NCBI RefSeq assembly: GCF_003550065.1 | Contig: NZ_QXDC01000004.1 | Coordinates: forward strand, 744,001 to 808,000 | DNA from: Hephaestia caeni | Lineage (GTDB): Bacteria > Pseudomonadota > Alphaproteobacteria > Sphingomonadales > Sphingomonadaceae | DNA: 64,000 bases | Reading direction: 5' to 3' | Part shown: one piece after another, positions 42,551 to 52,178 of the stretch | Layout: each line of letters starts with the position of its first letter | How positions within the stretch are numbered: the first letter of the stretch is position 1 | Notes under the pieces: model-generated | The model's input: the letters and a program-made list of their open reading frames with translations, nothing else | Database searches by the model: none | What the model was told of the DNA's origin: nothing | Made by a program: the position numbers and the translations under genes

Positions 42551-45307
42551 TCAGGCGGCTTCGGCCTCGTCGAGCGTGCCGGCGGCGGCGGCGAGCAGGC
42601 GGCGCTCGAGCGCCTTGAGCCGCTGCGCGTTGGCGATCTTTTCGCCGGTGAGATCGGTGACGTAGAAAGTATCGACCGCGCGCTCGCCATAGGTGGCGAC
42701 ATGCGCCGAATGCAGCGTCACCTTCGACTGGAACAGCGCGTGCGCGAGGCGATTGAGCAGCGCGGGGCCGTCGCGGGCGTTGACCTCGATCACGGTGAAG
42801 CGGTTCGAGGCGCCGTTGTCGATGATGACGTTGGGTGCGATCTCGAACGCCTCGGCGCGCGCGCGCGGCAGCGGCTTGGCCTTGAGCCGGTCGGCGAGCC
42901 GGGTGCGGTTGGCGAAGGCATCCTCGATCGAGGTTTCGAGCCGGGCCAATTGGTCGGGATGATCGAACGGGCGCCCGACCGGATCCTGGACGAGGAAATT
43001 GTCGAGCGCCATGCCGTCGCGCGTGGTGTGGATGCGCGCATCGATGATGTTACCGCCGGCGACGTGGATCGCCCCCGCCGCGCGGTAGAACAGCCCCGGA
43101 TGATCGGTGGCGTAGATCGTCACCAGCGTCGCGCCGCGCTCGGGATAGACCTGCGCGGCGATCGAGAGCGCGGCGTCACCCGCCTCAGCCATCGTACGCG
43201 CGTTGCGTGCCAGCACGTCGTCGGGCTCGGCGATCCAATAAGCCTCGGGCAGGCGCCGGACGTGCGCGGCGAAACGCGCGTCGTCCCAGCCCAGCGTCTG
43301 GGCGAGCGCGGCCTGCTTGGCGGCGATGCGTTCGCCGCGGCCCTTGTGCTTGTGGCCGAGCCGCAGCACTTCCTCGGCGGCGTCGTAGAGTTCGGTGAGG
43401 AGCTGCTTCTTCCAGCCGTTCCACACGCCGGGGCCGACCGCGCGAATATCGACCACCGTCAGCACGAGCAGCAGCCGCAGCCGCTCGGGGCTTTTGACCA
43501 CCTCGCAGAAATCGAGGATCGTCTTGAAATCGGCGAGGTCGCGCTTGAACACCGTCGCCGACATCAGGAGATGGTGACGCACCAGCCAGGCGACCGTCTC
43601 GGTCTCGGCCGCGTTGAGCCCGAAGCGCGGGCACAACCGCCGCGCGACCTCCGCCCCCAGCACCGAATGATCGCCGCCACGACCCTTGGCGATGTCGTGC
43701 AGCAGCACCGCCACATAGAGCACGCGCCGCGACGATTCGCCGATATGCTTGAGGATGCCGGTCGAGAGCGGATGCTCTTCCTTGAGCGTGCCGTGCTCGA
43801 TCTGCGACAGCAGGCCGATCGCGCGGATGGTGTGCTCATCGACCGTATAGTGATGGTACATATCGAACTGCATCTGCGCGACGACGCGGCCGAAATCGGG
43901 CACCAGCCGGCCGAACACCCCGGCCTCGTTCATCCAGCGCAGCACGGTTTCGGGATCGCGCGGCGACGTGAGTACATCGAGGAAGAACGCATTGGCACGC
44001 GGTTCGCGGCGGATGTCGTCGACGAGCTTGGCGTCGCGGGCGGCGGCGCGCATCGCAAGCGGATGGATTTCGAGCCCGTGCAGGTCGGCAAGCTGGAACA
44101 GCTCGACGAGGCGGGCCGGATCAGCCTCGAAGAAATCTTCCGACGGGATCGCCAGCCGGCCGCGATCGAGGACGAAGCCGCGCAGCTTGCCCGGGCGCCG
44201 GCGCAAGCGCGGCAGGCCGAACCGGCGACCGCGCGCGGCGAATTTCTCGTCGAGATGGGCGAGGAACAGCCCGGTCAGGTCGCCGACCGCCTTGGCCTGG
44301 AGGAAGTAGAATTGCATGAAGCGTTCGACCGGCGACTTGCCAGGCCGATCGGCATAATTCATCCGCCCCGCGATCTCGCGCTGCATGTCGAAGGTCAGCC
44401 GGTCCTCGGCGCGCCCGGCGATCGAATGGAGATGGCAGCGCACCGCCCACAGGAAATTCTCGGCACGGTTGAACTGGCGATATTCGGCGCGCGTCAGGAG
44501 CCCCGTCTCGACCAGCTCGGCGACGGTGCGGACGTTGTAGGCGTATTTGCCGATCCAGAACAACGTGTGGAGATCGCGCAGGCCGCCCTTGCCTTCCTTG
44601 ACGTTGGGTTCGACGACGTACCGGCTGTCGCCCATCTTCTTGTGGCGCGCGTTGCGTTCGTCGAGCTTGTCGGCGATGAACTGGCGCGCGGTATCGGCCT
44701 GCACCTCGGCCTTGAAGCGCCGCGCCGCCTCGTCATAGAGCGCGATGTCGCCCCAGATGTAGCGGCCTTCGAGCAGCGCGGTGCGCACCGTGATGTCGGC
44801 CTTGGCCTGGCGCACCATCTCGTCGAGCGAGCGCGACGAATGGCCGACCTTCAACCCCATGTCCCACAGCGCATAGAGCATCGATTCGATGATCTGTTCG
44901 GCCCAGGCGGGTTGCTTCCACGGCGTGATGAAGGCGATGTCGATATCCGAGAACGGCGCCATCTCGCCGCGCCCGTAGCCGCCGACCGCGACCAGCGCGA
45001 TCCGTTCGGCCGCGGTCGGGTTGGTGTTGGGATAAAGCCGCGTGGTGACGAAATCGTAGAGCAGGCGTAGCAGTTGATCGGCGAGGAACGCCTGCGCCGC
45101 CGCTGCCTCCAGGCCGCGCGTGGGATGATCGATCAGGCGGCGCTGGATCTCGGCGCGGCCCAGATCGAGCGCCTGTTTGAGATGCGCGGTGGCCGCCCGG
45201 CGCAGCGCGGACGGATCGGCCGCGTCGAGCGCGGCAAGCGCATCGGCGAGCGCGCGGCGATCAATGATCTGGCGGCGGTGCGGCAGGCTGTCGATACGGC
45301 TGGTCAT
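42551..45307 (-). CDS. glnD: [Protein-PII] uridylyltransferase
   Basis: Bifunctional uridylyltransferase/uridylyl-removing enzyme that signals nitrogen status through PII. It has 918 residues. Domain order: nucleotidyltransferase with GGYGRGEMAPFSDIDIAF (about 109-126), a helical region with GGLRDLHTLFWI, the HD domain LLHDIAKGRGGDHSVLG, and two C-terminal ACT domains (TLVTIYATDHPGLFYRAAG and FTVIEVNARDGPALLNRLAHAL). All known catalytic segments appear intact. The ATG at 45307 was chosen; the upstream extension lacks homology. It is divergent from the extensin-like gene. Confidence 0.96.
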   Translation of the reverse strand: MTSRIDSLPHRRQIIDRRALADALAALDAADPSALRRAATAHLKQALDLGRAEIQRRLIDHPTRGLEAAAAQAFLADQLLRLLYDFVTTRLYPNTNPTAAERIALVAVGGYGRGEMAPFSDIDIAFITPWKQPAWAEQIIESMLYALWDMGLKVGHSSRSLDEMVRQAKADITVRTALLEGRYIWGDIALYDEAARRFKAEVQADTARQFIADKLDERNARHKKMGDSRYVVEPNVKEGKGGLRDLHTLFWIGKYAYNVRTVAELVETGLLTRAEYRQFNRAENFLWAVRCHLHSIAGRAEDRLTFDMQREIAGRMNYADRPGKSPVERFMQFYFLQAKAVGDLTGLFLAHLDEKFAARGRRFGLPRLRRRPGKLRGFVLDRGRLAIPSEDFFEADPARLVELFQLADLHGLEIHPLAMRAAARDAKLVDDIRREPRANAFFLDVLTSPRDPETVLRWMNEAGVFGRLVPDFGRVVAQMQFDMYHHYTVDEHTIRAIGLLSQIEHGTLKEEHPLSTGILKHIGESSRRVLYVAVLLHDIAKGRGGDHSVLGAEVARRLCPRFGLNAAETETVAWLVRHHLLMSATVFKRDLADFKTILDFCEVVKSPERLRLLLVLTVVDIRAVGPGVWNGWKKQLLTELYDAAEEVLRLGHKHKGRGERIAAKQAALAQTLGWDDARFAAHVRRLPEAYWIAEPDDVLARNARTMAEAGDAALSIAAQVYPERGATLVTIYATDHPGLFYRAAGAIHVAGGNIIDARIHTTRDGMALDNFLVQDPVGRPFDHPDQLARLETSIEDAFANRTRLADRLKAKPLPRARAEAFEIAPNVIIDNGASNRFTVIEVNARDGPALLNRLAHALFQSKVTLHSAHVATYGERAVDTFYVTDLTGEKIANAQRLKALERRLLAAAAGTLDEAEAA

Positions 45308-45420
45308 CGGCCTCGCTTTACCCGAGCGCCGCGCCGAACAACAGCCGTTCGGCACCATCCGCCGCCGCGCGCCACGACCGGCGTTGCCGTCGGCGGGCGC
45401 AGCCCATAGGGTTGCCCCAC

Positions 45421-46065
45421 GTGAAGCGTCTGGTTCCCCTTGCCGCCCTGCTGCTGTCCGGCTGTATCTTCGGCGGCGGGCACACGCCGCCTACCGACCA
45501 GCGCCGCACTGGCGCGCCGGGGCCGAGCGCACGCCAGACGCAGATGTGCCATGCCGACCTCAAGCGGATCGGGGTGGCGTTCAACCCGCTGCCGAACCGC
45601 GATCGCGGCGGCGGCTGCTCGACGATCGGCACGGTGCAACTGCTCGATATCGGCGTGCCGGTGACCAATCTGGGCGCGATGCGGTGCGGGCTCGCGCGGA
45701 CATTCTCAGGCTGGGCGCGCAACGCCGTCGCCCCTGCAGCGCGGCAGATTTTGGGCAGCGACCTCGTCAAGATCGAGACCTTCGGCACCTATGCCTGCCG
45801 CGCGGTGGTGGGGGTCGCGTCAAACCGGCTGTCAGGCCATGCGATCGCCAACGCGGTCGACATCTCCGCCTTCGTGCTCGCCGACGGACGACGGATCAGC
45901 GTGCTCGACGACTGGTCGTCCCCCGATCCGCAGATCCGCGCCTTCATGCGCGTGATCCATAGCTCGGCCTGCAAACGCTTCGGCACCGTGCTCAGCCCCG
46001 ATTACAACAGCGCGCACCGCAACCATTTTCACCTCGAGGACGACGGCGCCCATTTCTGCCGGTGA
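45421..46065 (+). CDS. Extensin-like protein (lipoprotein)
   Basis: A 214-residue lipoprotein from the GTG at 45421 (lipobox LLSGC) with an extensin-like C-terminal domain (DUF-type PF06904). Motifs: CHADLKRIGVAFNPLPNRD, GGGCSTIGTVQLLDIG, NRLSGHAIANAVDISAFVLADG, quoted as SGHAIANAVDISAF, and SPDYNSAHRNHFHLE. The His/Asp arrangement GHxxxNAxDI and HxxHFH resembles the LAS peptidase (VanY-like) metal site, so a peptidoglycan-related enzyme is possible. A TTG at 45412 in frame is an alternative start. Confidence 0.88.
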   Translation: MKRLVPLAALLLSGCIFGGGHTPPTDQRRTGAPGPSARQTQMCHADLKRIGVAFNPLPNRDRGGGCSTIGTVQLLDIGVPVTNLGAMRCGLARTFSGWARNAVAPAARQILGSDLVKIETFGTYACRAVVGVASNRLSGHAIANAVDISAFVLADGRRISVLDDWSSPDPQIRAFMRVIHSSACKRFGTVLSPDYNSAHRNHFHLEDDGAHFCR

Positions 46066-46137
46066 CGCGGGCGCGCGGCCGGTCTGGCATATGGGCTCCA
46101 TTGCCGTTTGCCGGGACAGGCCCTAAGTCCCGATCCA

Positions 46138-47103
46138 ATGAGCGACACCAGAGTTCCCTCCCGCGTTTTCCGCGGGGCCAAGCAAGAAGCGGAATCGGCC
46201 AAGGACGGCGTTTCCACCCCGCAAACCGAGCATCCGGCGTACCGCCTCGCCTTTCAGGACATGGATTTCCTGTTGCGCGAAGACCTGCGGCCGGTGCGGT
46301 TCCAGCTCGAATTGCTGAAGCCGCAATTGCTGCTCGACGAAGCGCATATCGGCTCAACCTTCGTCTTTTACGGCTCGGCGCGGATTCCTGAGCCCGAAAA
46401 GGCGCAGGCGCTGCTCGACGCGGCCGAAGGCGAGGCCGCGAAGACGATCGCCCGAAAGCTGGTCGAAAAATCGAAATATTACGAGGTCGCGCGCGAGCTT
46501 GCCCGGATCGCGAGCAGCTTTCCGCCCGACGAGAACGGGATGCGCCAGTTCGTCGTCTGTTCGGGCGGCGGGCCGTCGATCATGGAAGCCGCCAATCGCG
46601 GGGCCGCCGATGTCGGCGCCGAATCGGTGGGGCTCAACATCGTGCTGCCGCATGAGCAGGCGCCCAACCCGTATGTGACGCCCGCGCTGAGCATGCAGTT
46701 CCACTATTTCGCGCTCCGCAAGATGCACTTCCTGCTGCACGCGCGCGCGCTGGCGGCATTTCCGGGCGGGTTCGGGACGTTCGACGAGCTGTTCGAGCTG
46801 CTGACGCTGATCCAGACCGGCAAGATCGATCCGATCCCGGTGCTGCTCTATGGCAGGGATTTCTGGAGCCGCGTCGTCAATTTCGAGGCGTTGTGTGAGG
46901 AAGGCGTCATCTCGCCGCGCGATCTCGACATCTTCACGATCGTCGAGACCGCCGAGGAAGGCTGGGACGTAGTACGCAACTTCTACCGGGAGCGTCGCGA
47001 AGATCGCGCCAACCCGACCGCGGGCAAAGACCCGCAGCCGCCGCTCGAACGCCAGGGCTTCGCCGAGGCGCATGAGGCGGCCAACGAAGCGATCAAGCGC
47101 TGA
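46138..47103 (+). CDS. LOG family protein (cytokinin riboside 5'-monophosphate phosphoribohydrolase-like)
   Basis: A 321-residue protein with the Rossmann fold of the LOG/lysine-decarboxylase-like family. The signature AFPGGFGTFDELFELL contains the PGGxGTxxE motif, and VVCSGGGPSIMEAANRGA is the nucleotide-binding start. Longer than single-domain LOGs (about 190 residues), because of the N-terminal extension (about 90 residues) and the C-terminal part typical of the larger bacterial group. It probably cleaves an N-ribosyl or nucleotide bond. The ATG at 46138 is preferred to an in-frame TTG at 46108. Confidence 0.9.
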   Translation: MSDTRVPSRVFRGAKQEAESAKDGVSTPQTEHPAYRLAFQDMDFLLREDLRPVRFQLELLKPQLLLDEAHIGSTFVFYGSARIPEPEKAQALLDAAEGEAAKTIARKLVEKSKYYEVARELARIASSFPPDENGMRQFVVCSGGGPSIMEAANRGAADVGAESVGLNIVLPHEQAPNPYVTPALSMQFHYFALRKMHFLLHARALAAFPGGFGTFDELFELLTLIQTGKIDPIPVLLYGRDFWSRVVNFEALCEEGVISPRDLDIFTIVETAEEGWDVVRNFYRERREDRANPTAGKDPQPPLERQGFAEAHEAANEAIKR

Positions 47104-47125
47104 CCTTCGACGAGCGATGCCGATA

Positions 47126-47158
47126 AAAAAGGGGCCGCAATCGCTGCGGCCCCTTTTT
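47126..47158. terminator. Bidirectional intrinsic terminator
   Basis: Stem AAAAAGGGGCCGCA / TGCGGCCCCTTTTT with loop ATCGC. The tract of A on one side and T on the other permits termination in both directions, fitting the convergent LOG and cytochrome c genes. Confidence 0.9.
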
Positions 47159-47174
47159 CGTATCAGCGGCGGGT

Positions 47175-47834
47175 TCAGCCGCCTTGCTGGTTCGCCTCGG
47201 CTCCGGCGGCCGGAGCGGCGGCGTCGCCCTCGGCGGGTGCCGCCTCGTTGCCGGCGGCCGCATTGGCATCGGCCGGCGCATCGGCCGCAGGGGCTGCGTC
47301 GGCGGCGGGCGCCGCCGGCAGCGGCAGGTTCGAGCCCTGCTGGTTGAGATAGAGGATCAGATCGGCGCGATCCTGCGGGTTGGAAAGCCCGGCGAAGGTC
47401 ATCTTGGTGCCGTTGGCGAACTTACGCGGGCTGGTGAACCACGCATCGAGCGCGTCGAAGGTCCACGTGCCGCCGACCGATTTCAGCGCGTCGGAGAAGG
47501 CGAAGCCACCCCGGCCGGTCGCGATCTTGTCACCGACGACTTCCCACAGATTGGGGCCGATGCCGTTGGCGCCGCCCTGCGTATCCGTGTGGCAGGCCGT
47601 GCATTTCTTGAACACGTCGGCACCGTGCGCGGCATCGGCGGAGGCGAGTCGCGTCGCGATCGGCGCCACGGCGTCACCGCCCTCGCCGCCTTCGGCCTCG
47701 ACACCCTCGATCGGGTAGCCCATTTTTTCCGGGCGCTCCGAGTGAAACATCATGCCGCTCAAAATCGAGAGCCCGAGCGCCGCCCCGCACCCTGCCAGCA
47801 CCCAACCCGCAATCGTATTCGTGCGATTGTCCAT
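47175..47834 (-). CDS. Membrane-anchored c-type cytochrome
   Basis: A 219-residue protein with an N-terminal membrane helix (IAGWVLAGCGAALGLSILSGM) and a class I cytochrome c domain in the periplasm. Haem attachment is at CTACH (KKCTACHT), and the axial methionine lies in GTKMTFAGL. Residues in between include GPNLWEVVGDKIA and FSDALKSVGGTWTFDALD. An Ala/Pro/Glu-rich tail of about 50 residues follows. It resembles the CycM-type electron carriers between the bc1 complex and oxidase. The ATG at 47834 was chosen. It faces pheA with a 139-bp shared promoter region. Confidence 0.92.
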   Translation of the reverse strand: MDNRTNTIAGWVLAGCGAALGLSILSGMMFHSERPEKMGYPIEGVEAEGGEGGDAVAPIATRLASADAAHGADVFKKCTACHTDTQGGANGIGPNLWEVVGDKIATGRGGFAFSDALKSVGGTWTFDALDAWFTSPRKFANGTKMTFAGLSNPQDRADLILYLNQQGSNLPLPAAPAADAAPAADAPADANAAAGNEAAPAEGDAAAPAAGAEANQQGG

Positions 47835-47973
47835 CGTATCGATCGAACCCTCTAGAAAACCGGCCCCCGGTTTGCGGCCGCCCACGGAAAAGTCGCCTCC
47901 CTTTACGGTCGCGATGCGAGGCAAGCAAGCCGCGCTTGCTTGTCATCGACCGCGCGACTACCCGCGGGCGCCG

Positions 47974-48864
47974 ATGGAGAATTTCGCCCCGCCCGCCCGC
48001 GCGCTCGTCGCGCGCATGATCGAGGACGCCGAGCGTCACCCCGAACGCACCGTCGCGTTCCAGGGCGCGCCGGGCGCCAATTCGCATGTCGCCGTGCGTC
48101 AGGCCTTTCCCGACGGCCTGCCGCTGCCGTGTTTCGATTTCGCCGACGCGATCGAAGCTGTGCAGGATGGCAGCGCCGATTGCGCGATGATTCCGATCGA
48201 AAATTCGCTGCACGGCCGCGTCGCGGACATCCATTTCCTGCTGCCCGAATCGGGGCTGGTGATCGTCGGCGAATATTTCCTACCGATTCGCTACGCGCTG
48301 ATGGGGCTGGAGCGGCGCGACGACATCCGCCAGGCGATGAGCCACCCGCAGGCGCTGGGCCAGTGCCGCCACTGGCTGAAGGCGCGCGGGATCGAACCCG
48401 TCTCCTACCCCGACACCGCGGGCGCCGCCGCCAAGGTCGCCGAGCTGGCCGATCCGCGAATCGCCGCGCTCGCGCCGCCGGGCGCCGCCGAGATGTACGG
48501 CCTCGAGACGCTGGTCGAGGACATCGCCGACGCCGACCACAACACCACCCGCTTCGTCACGCTCGCGCGCGAGCCGCGCCCGCTCACCGGCGACGGCCCG
48601 TGCATGACCACCTTCATCTTCGAGGTGAAGAACGTGCCCGCCGCGCTCTACAAGGCGCTGGGCGGCTTTGCGACCAACGGCGTCAACATGACCAAGCTCG
48701 AAAGCTATCAGCGCGGCGGCAGCTTCGCGGCGACCGAATTCTACGCCGATATCGTCGGCAAGCCGGGCGATCCGTCGATCGACAATGCGCTGGAGGAACT
48801 CAGCTTCCAGACCAAATGGACTCGCCTGCTCGGCACCTATCCGCAAGCGCGGCCGCGGCCTTAG
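47974..48864 (+). CDS. pheA: Prephenate dehydratase
   Basis: Converts prephenate to phenylpyruvate for phenylalanine synthesis. It has 296 residues. PDT domain motifs: VAFQGAPGANSHVAVRQAF, CAMIPIENSLHGRVADIHFL, DTAGAAAKVAEL and the catalytic HNTTRFVTLAR (TRF). A C-terminal ACT domain (about 200-290) follows; the usual ESRP of the Phe-binding site reads ESYQ here (LESYQRGGSF), so feedback control may differ. It is not fused to chorismate mutase. A longer in-frame extension upstream overlaps the cytochrome gene promoter and is rejected. Confidence 0.94.
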   Translation: MENFAPPARALVARMIEDAERHPERTVAFQGAPGANSHVAVRQAFPDGLPLPCFDFADAIEAVQDGSADCAMIPIENSLHGRVADIHFLLPESGLVIVGEYFLPIRYALMGLERRDDIRQAMSHPQALGQCRHWLKARGIEPVSYPDTAGAAAKVAELADPRIAALAPPGAAEMYGLETLVEDIADADHNTTRFVTLAREPRPLTGDGPCMTTFIFEVKNVPAALYKALGGFATNGVNMTKLESYQRGGSFAATEFYADIVGKPGDPSIDNALEELSFQTKWTRLLGTYPQARPRP

Positions 48865-49778
48865 GGGTTGTTTGAGAAATCGCGAAAGAGCGATTTCGAG
48901 ACGGCACCGGCCCGCTCCGCCGCCCAGACACTCAGCAATGTGTGCGCGATCGCGTAGGGCGGCGCGGCGATGAAGGGGGCGTCCTCGCCGGCCAGCGCCG
49001 CGCGGACCTCGGCGCGCGACACCCAGATCGCGTCTTCCAGCTCGGTCGTATCGAGCGTGATCGCGTCATGCTCGGCCGCGCCCACGCAGGCGATCATCAG
49101 CGACGAGGGGAACGGCCAGGGCTGGCTGGCGATGTAGCGCACGTCGGCGACGCGCACGCCGGCCTCCTCCGCGATTTCGCGCGCGACCGCTTCCTCGATC
49201 GATTCGCCGGGTTCGACAAAGCCCGCGAGCGCCGAATAGCGCCGCTCGGGCCAGTTCGCACCGCGCCCGAGCAAAGCGCGTCCTTCGTGCTCGGCGATCA
49301 TGATGACGACGGGATCGACGCGCGGGAAATGTTCGCCGCCGCACCCCCCGCACGATCGCGCCCAGCCCGCCTTGAACGGCGTGGTGGCGCCGCCACAATT
49401 CGCGCAGAAGCCGTGGCGCGCGTGCCAATCGATCAGGCTGCGCGCCGCGGCATAGGTCGCCGCTTCGCCGGGCTGCATCTGATCAAGCGCGCGGAACAGC
49501 GCCGGCGAGCGCTGCGGCGACACCCGCGTGCCGGGGACGTGCGCCGCGAATCGAGGCCGACCGTCGTCGAGGCCGAGCAGGATCAGCTCCGCCCCGTCGG
49601 GCGCCTCGGCGAGGCTGGTCCAGCCCAGCAGCCCGGCCTCGTCGACCTCGGGTTCGGCACCGTTTAGGACAAGCAGCCGCGCCCGCAGATCGATCCGCGC
49701 CCGCGCGACGCCGTCGGCATCCTGCCGCAAGTGATCGGCGCGATCGAGCGTCCCGCCGGTGAAGCCGGGCCGCATCAT
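48861..49778 (-). CDS. nudC: NADH pyrophosphatase (NudC-like Nudix hydrolase)
   Basis: Hydrolyses NAD(H) and may decap NAD-RNA (family). It has 305 residues. The zinc ribbon CANCGG...CGGCGG is present (two CxxC pairs), then the Nudix box GFVEPGESIEEAVAREIAEEAGV, quoted as GFVEPGESIEEAVAREIAEE, and the downstream SQPWPFPSSLM motif (SQPWPFPxS), which marks the NudC group. The N-terminal domain (about 1-115) is of the less conserved NudC type. Its stop overlaps the pheA stop, so the genes are convergent. Its start overlaps the serine hydrolase stop by 4 bp. Confidence 0.93.
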   Translation of the reverse strand: MMRPGFTGGTLDRADHLRQDADGVARARIDLRARLLVLNGAEPEVDEAGLLGWTSLAEAPDGAELILLGLDDGRPRFAAHVPGTRVSPQRSPALFRALDQMQPGEAATYAAARSLIDWHARHGFCANCGGATTPFKAGWARSCGGCGGEHFPRVDPVVIMIAEHEGRALLGRGANWPERRYSALAGFVEPGESIEEAVAREIAEEAGVRVADVRYIASQPWPFPSSLMIACVGAAEHDAITLDTTELEDAIWVSRAEVRAALAGEDAPFIAAPPYAIAHTLLSVWAAERAGAVSKSLFRDFSNNP

Positions 49779-51115
49779 TGGTGGCGCGCAAGATCCTTGA
49801 CGAGTGCGGCGGGCACTTCCTCGCGCAGCGGCCATTTGTCGGCGGGGAAGTAGTTGACCATGATCGTGCCGCGCGCGTGCCTGACCGGATCGACCCAGGC
49901 GACCGTGCCGGCCGCACCGCCCCAGCCGTAGGTGCCCTTGGACGCGCCGCCCGGCTTGTCGGCAAGATAGACCGAGCCGCCCGCGCCGAAGCCCATCGGC
50001 ACGGCAGCGGCAGTGCCGCCCGTGCCGCCGCCGATCCCTTCGAATGTCACGCCCTTCGGCAGCAGGTTCGACATCGCCAGCGCCGCCGTCTCGGGCTTCA
50101 TGATCCGCACGCCGTCGAGCGCGCCGCCATCCTGGAGCATGTGGAGGAAGCGATCGTAATCGCGCGCCGACATGACGAGCCCGGCGCCGCCGTAGGGAAA
50201 GCTCGGCTTTTGGAGATACACCGAGGTCGCGGCGGGATCGAACGGGGTGCGCGCATCGCCCATGATGACATAATTGGTCGCGAATCGGCCGACCTCGCCG
50301 GCGGGCACGGTCCAGTAACTCGAATTCATCTTGAGCGGATCGAAGATGCGCGTCTGGACGAACGTGTCGAACGGCATGCCGCTCGCCTTCTCGATCACCG
50401 CGCCCATCACGTCGAGTCCGATCGAATAGCTCCATTTGGTGCCCGGATCGGCGATCAGCGGCAGCGTCGCGACGCGCTCCGCGAATTCGGCCAGCGTTTT
50501 CGGGCGCGCGGGCCGCGCCTGCGCTTCGACCGCGGCGTTGATCGCGCCGGGCGTGATGCCGAGCCGTTCGTATTCCTTGAGCAGCGGCCCCTGGGTGACG
50601 ATCGTATAGCCGAGGCCCGCGGTATGGGTGAGCAGGTTCCGGACCGTGATCGGGCGCGTGGCGGGCCGGCTTTCAAGGCTGGTATCGGGGTGGAGGAGCA
50701 CCTTCATGTTCTGGAAGCCGGGGAAGAAATCGCTGATCGGCTGATCGAGCTTCAGCTTCCCGTCATCGATCAGGATCATCGCCGCCATCGCGGTGATGGG
50801 CTTCGTCATCGAATAGACGCGCCACAGGCTGTCCGGCCCGGCCGCGGGCGCGGTCGCGCCATCGGCGATCCGGCCCGCCGCGACGAACACGGTCGGCAGA
50901 TCGCCGACCCCGAACGCGCCGACGATGCCGGGCATCTTGTCGCTGCGGATATAATCGTCGAACAGCGCCTGCGTCGCCGGCAGCGGCGAGGTGGCGGGAT
51001 CGGGAAGGATCTGGGGCTGGGGCTGAGGGGCGGGCTGCGCCTGATGCGCGATCGCGCCGGTCGCGAGCAAGGCCACCGCCGAGCCGGCGAGCGCGAACGT
51101 CTTCACAAACCTCAT
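49775..51115 (-). CDS. Serine hydrolase, beta-lactamase/class C-like
   Basis: A 446-residue exported protein (signal peptide FVKTFALAGSAVALLATGAIA). The catalytic SxxK motif is SMTK in WRVYSMTKPITAMAAMIL, and YSI in KWSYSIGLDVMG occupies the second (YxN/S) position; FPYGGAGLVMSARD lies in the C-terminal half. This is the beta-lactamase/penicillin-binding-protein-like esterase family; the members are esterases, peptidases or amidases, so a resistance role should not be assumed. It is the middle gene of the leftward mutY-hydrolase-nudC cluster with 4-bp overlaps on both sides. Confidence 0.9.
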   Translation of the reverse strand: MRFVKTFALAGSAVALLATGAIAHQAQPAPQPQPQILPDPATSPLPATQALFDDYIRSDKMPGIVGAFGVGDLPTVFVAAGRIADGATAPAAGPDSLWRVYSMTKPITAMAAMILIDDGKLKLDQPISDFFPGFQNMKVLLHPDTSLESRPATRPITVRNLLTHTAGLGYTIVTQGPLLKEYERLGITPGAINAAVEAQARPARPKTLAEFAERVATLPLIADPGTKWSYSIGLDVMGAVIEKASGMPFDTFVQTRIFDPLKMNSSYWTVPAGEVGRFATNYVIMGDARTPFDPAATSVYLQKPSFPYGGAGLVMSARDYDRFLHMLQDGGALDGVRIMKPETAALAMSNLLPKGVTFEGIGGGTGGTAAAVPMGFGAGGSVYLADKPGGASKGTYGWGGAAGTVAWVDPVRHARGTIMVNYFPADKWPLREEVPAALVKDLARHQ

Positions 51116-52152
51116 CCCTCTCTCCTCACTGCGCGGGCGGCCTTGAGAAACAGGGTCGGAAGCCCTGCTTCGTCGAGCCTGTCGATCGGCCACCATTCGC
51201 CCGCGGTTTCATGCGCCCCGCCACGCGCCACCGCAAGCGCGCATATCAGGCGGAAGTGTGTGAAGACATGGGAGATCGTCGCGTTGCGCAACTCCCAATC
51301 GGTATCCGCAGGCGCCGCCGCGAGGCCGGGCGGCGCGGCTTCCCACGGGCCGGTGGGGAGCGCGCGCATACCACCGAGCAGCCCCTTGGGCGCGCGGCGG
51401 ACGAGCAGCACCTCACGCCCGCGTTCGAGCCAGAAGATCGTACCGTAACGTTGTGGCCCGACGCGTTTCGGCGCCTTGACGGGAAACGTCTCGGGCGCGC
51501 CCGTCGCGCGGCCGTCGCAATCCTGCGCCAGCGGGCAGAGCAGGCATTTAGGCGCGCGCGGGGTGCAGATCGCCTGCCCCAAATCCATCATCGCCTGCCA
51601 GAGATCGCCCGCGCGCGCATCCGGCGTGATCGATCCGGCGGCCTGCCGGATCGCGCCGCGCGCGGCAGGCAGCGATTCGCGAATCGCGAACAACCGGGCG
51701 ACGACGCGCTCGACATTGGCGTCGACCGCAACCGCGCGGCGGCCGAACGCGATCGCCGCGATCGCCGCCGCGGTGTAATCGCCGATTCCGGGCAGCGCGC
51801 GCAATTCGGCCTCGGTATCGGGCAAGCGACCGCCATGATCGGCAACAACGGCGCGCGCGCAGGCGATCAGATTGCGCGCGCGGGCATAATAACCAAGCCC
51901 GGCCCACGCCGCCATGACCTCGGCATCGTCGGCGGCCGCGAAGGCGGCGAAATCGGGCCAACGTTCGGTGAACGCCGCGAATTTCGGGCGGACGGTGGCG
52001 ACCGTGGTCTGCTGGAGCATGATCTCCGACAGCCAGACGCGATACGGATCGGGCGCGGGCGTGCCGGGCAGGGCGCGCCACGGCAGCGCCCGCGCCTGGA
52101 CGTCGTACCAGGCGAGCAGCCTGTCGGCGATCGATGAACGCTTGGCGGGCAC
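51112..52152 (-). CDS. mutY: A/G-specific adenine DNA glycosylase
   Basis: Removes adenine mispaired with 8-oxoguanine. It has 346 residues. The catalytic HhH-GPD region has LSEIMLQQTTVATVRPKF, LPGIGDYTAAAIAAIAFG and VDANVERVVARLF with the catalytic Asp. The [4Fe-4S] cluster motif C-x6-C-x2-C-x5-C is CTPRAPKCLLCPLAQDC. The C-terminal Nudix-like domain (about 225-340) recognises 8-oxoG. It begins the leftward operon with the serine hydrolase and nudC; the dciA gene starts 27 bp away divergently. Confidence 0.96.
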   Translation of the reverse strand: MPAKRSSIADRLLAWYDVQARALPWRALPGTPAPDPYRVWLSEIMLQQTTVATVRPKFAAFTERWPDFAAFAAADDAEVMAAWAGLGYYARARNLIACARAVVADHGGRLPDTEAELRALPGIGDYTAAAIAAIAFGRRAVAVDANVERVVARLFAIRESLPAARGAIRQAAGSITPDARAGDLWQAMMDLGQAICTPRAPKCLLCPLAQDCDGRATGAPETFPVKAPKRVGPQRYGTIFWLERGREVLLVRRAPKGLLGGMRALPTGPWEAAPPGLAAAPADTDWELRNATISHVFTHFRLICALAVARGGAHETAGEWWPIDRLDEAGLPTLFLKAARAVRREG

Positions 52153-52178
52153 GCGCCGCCTATGGCATGAGGAGCGCC

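Noticed and set aside
49775..51115. Antibiotic beta-lactamase
   Set aside because: The family contains many esterases and peptidases and no resistance-specific motif was seen, so only a general serine hydrolase call is made.
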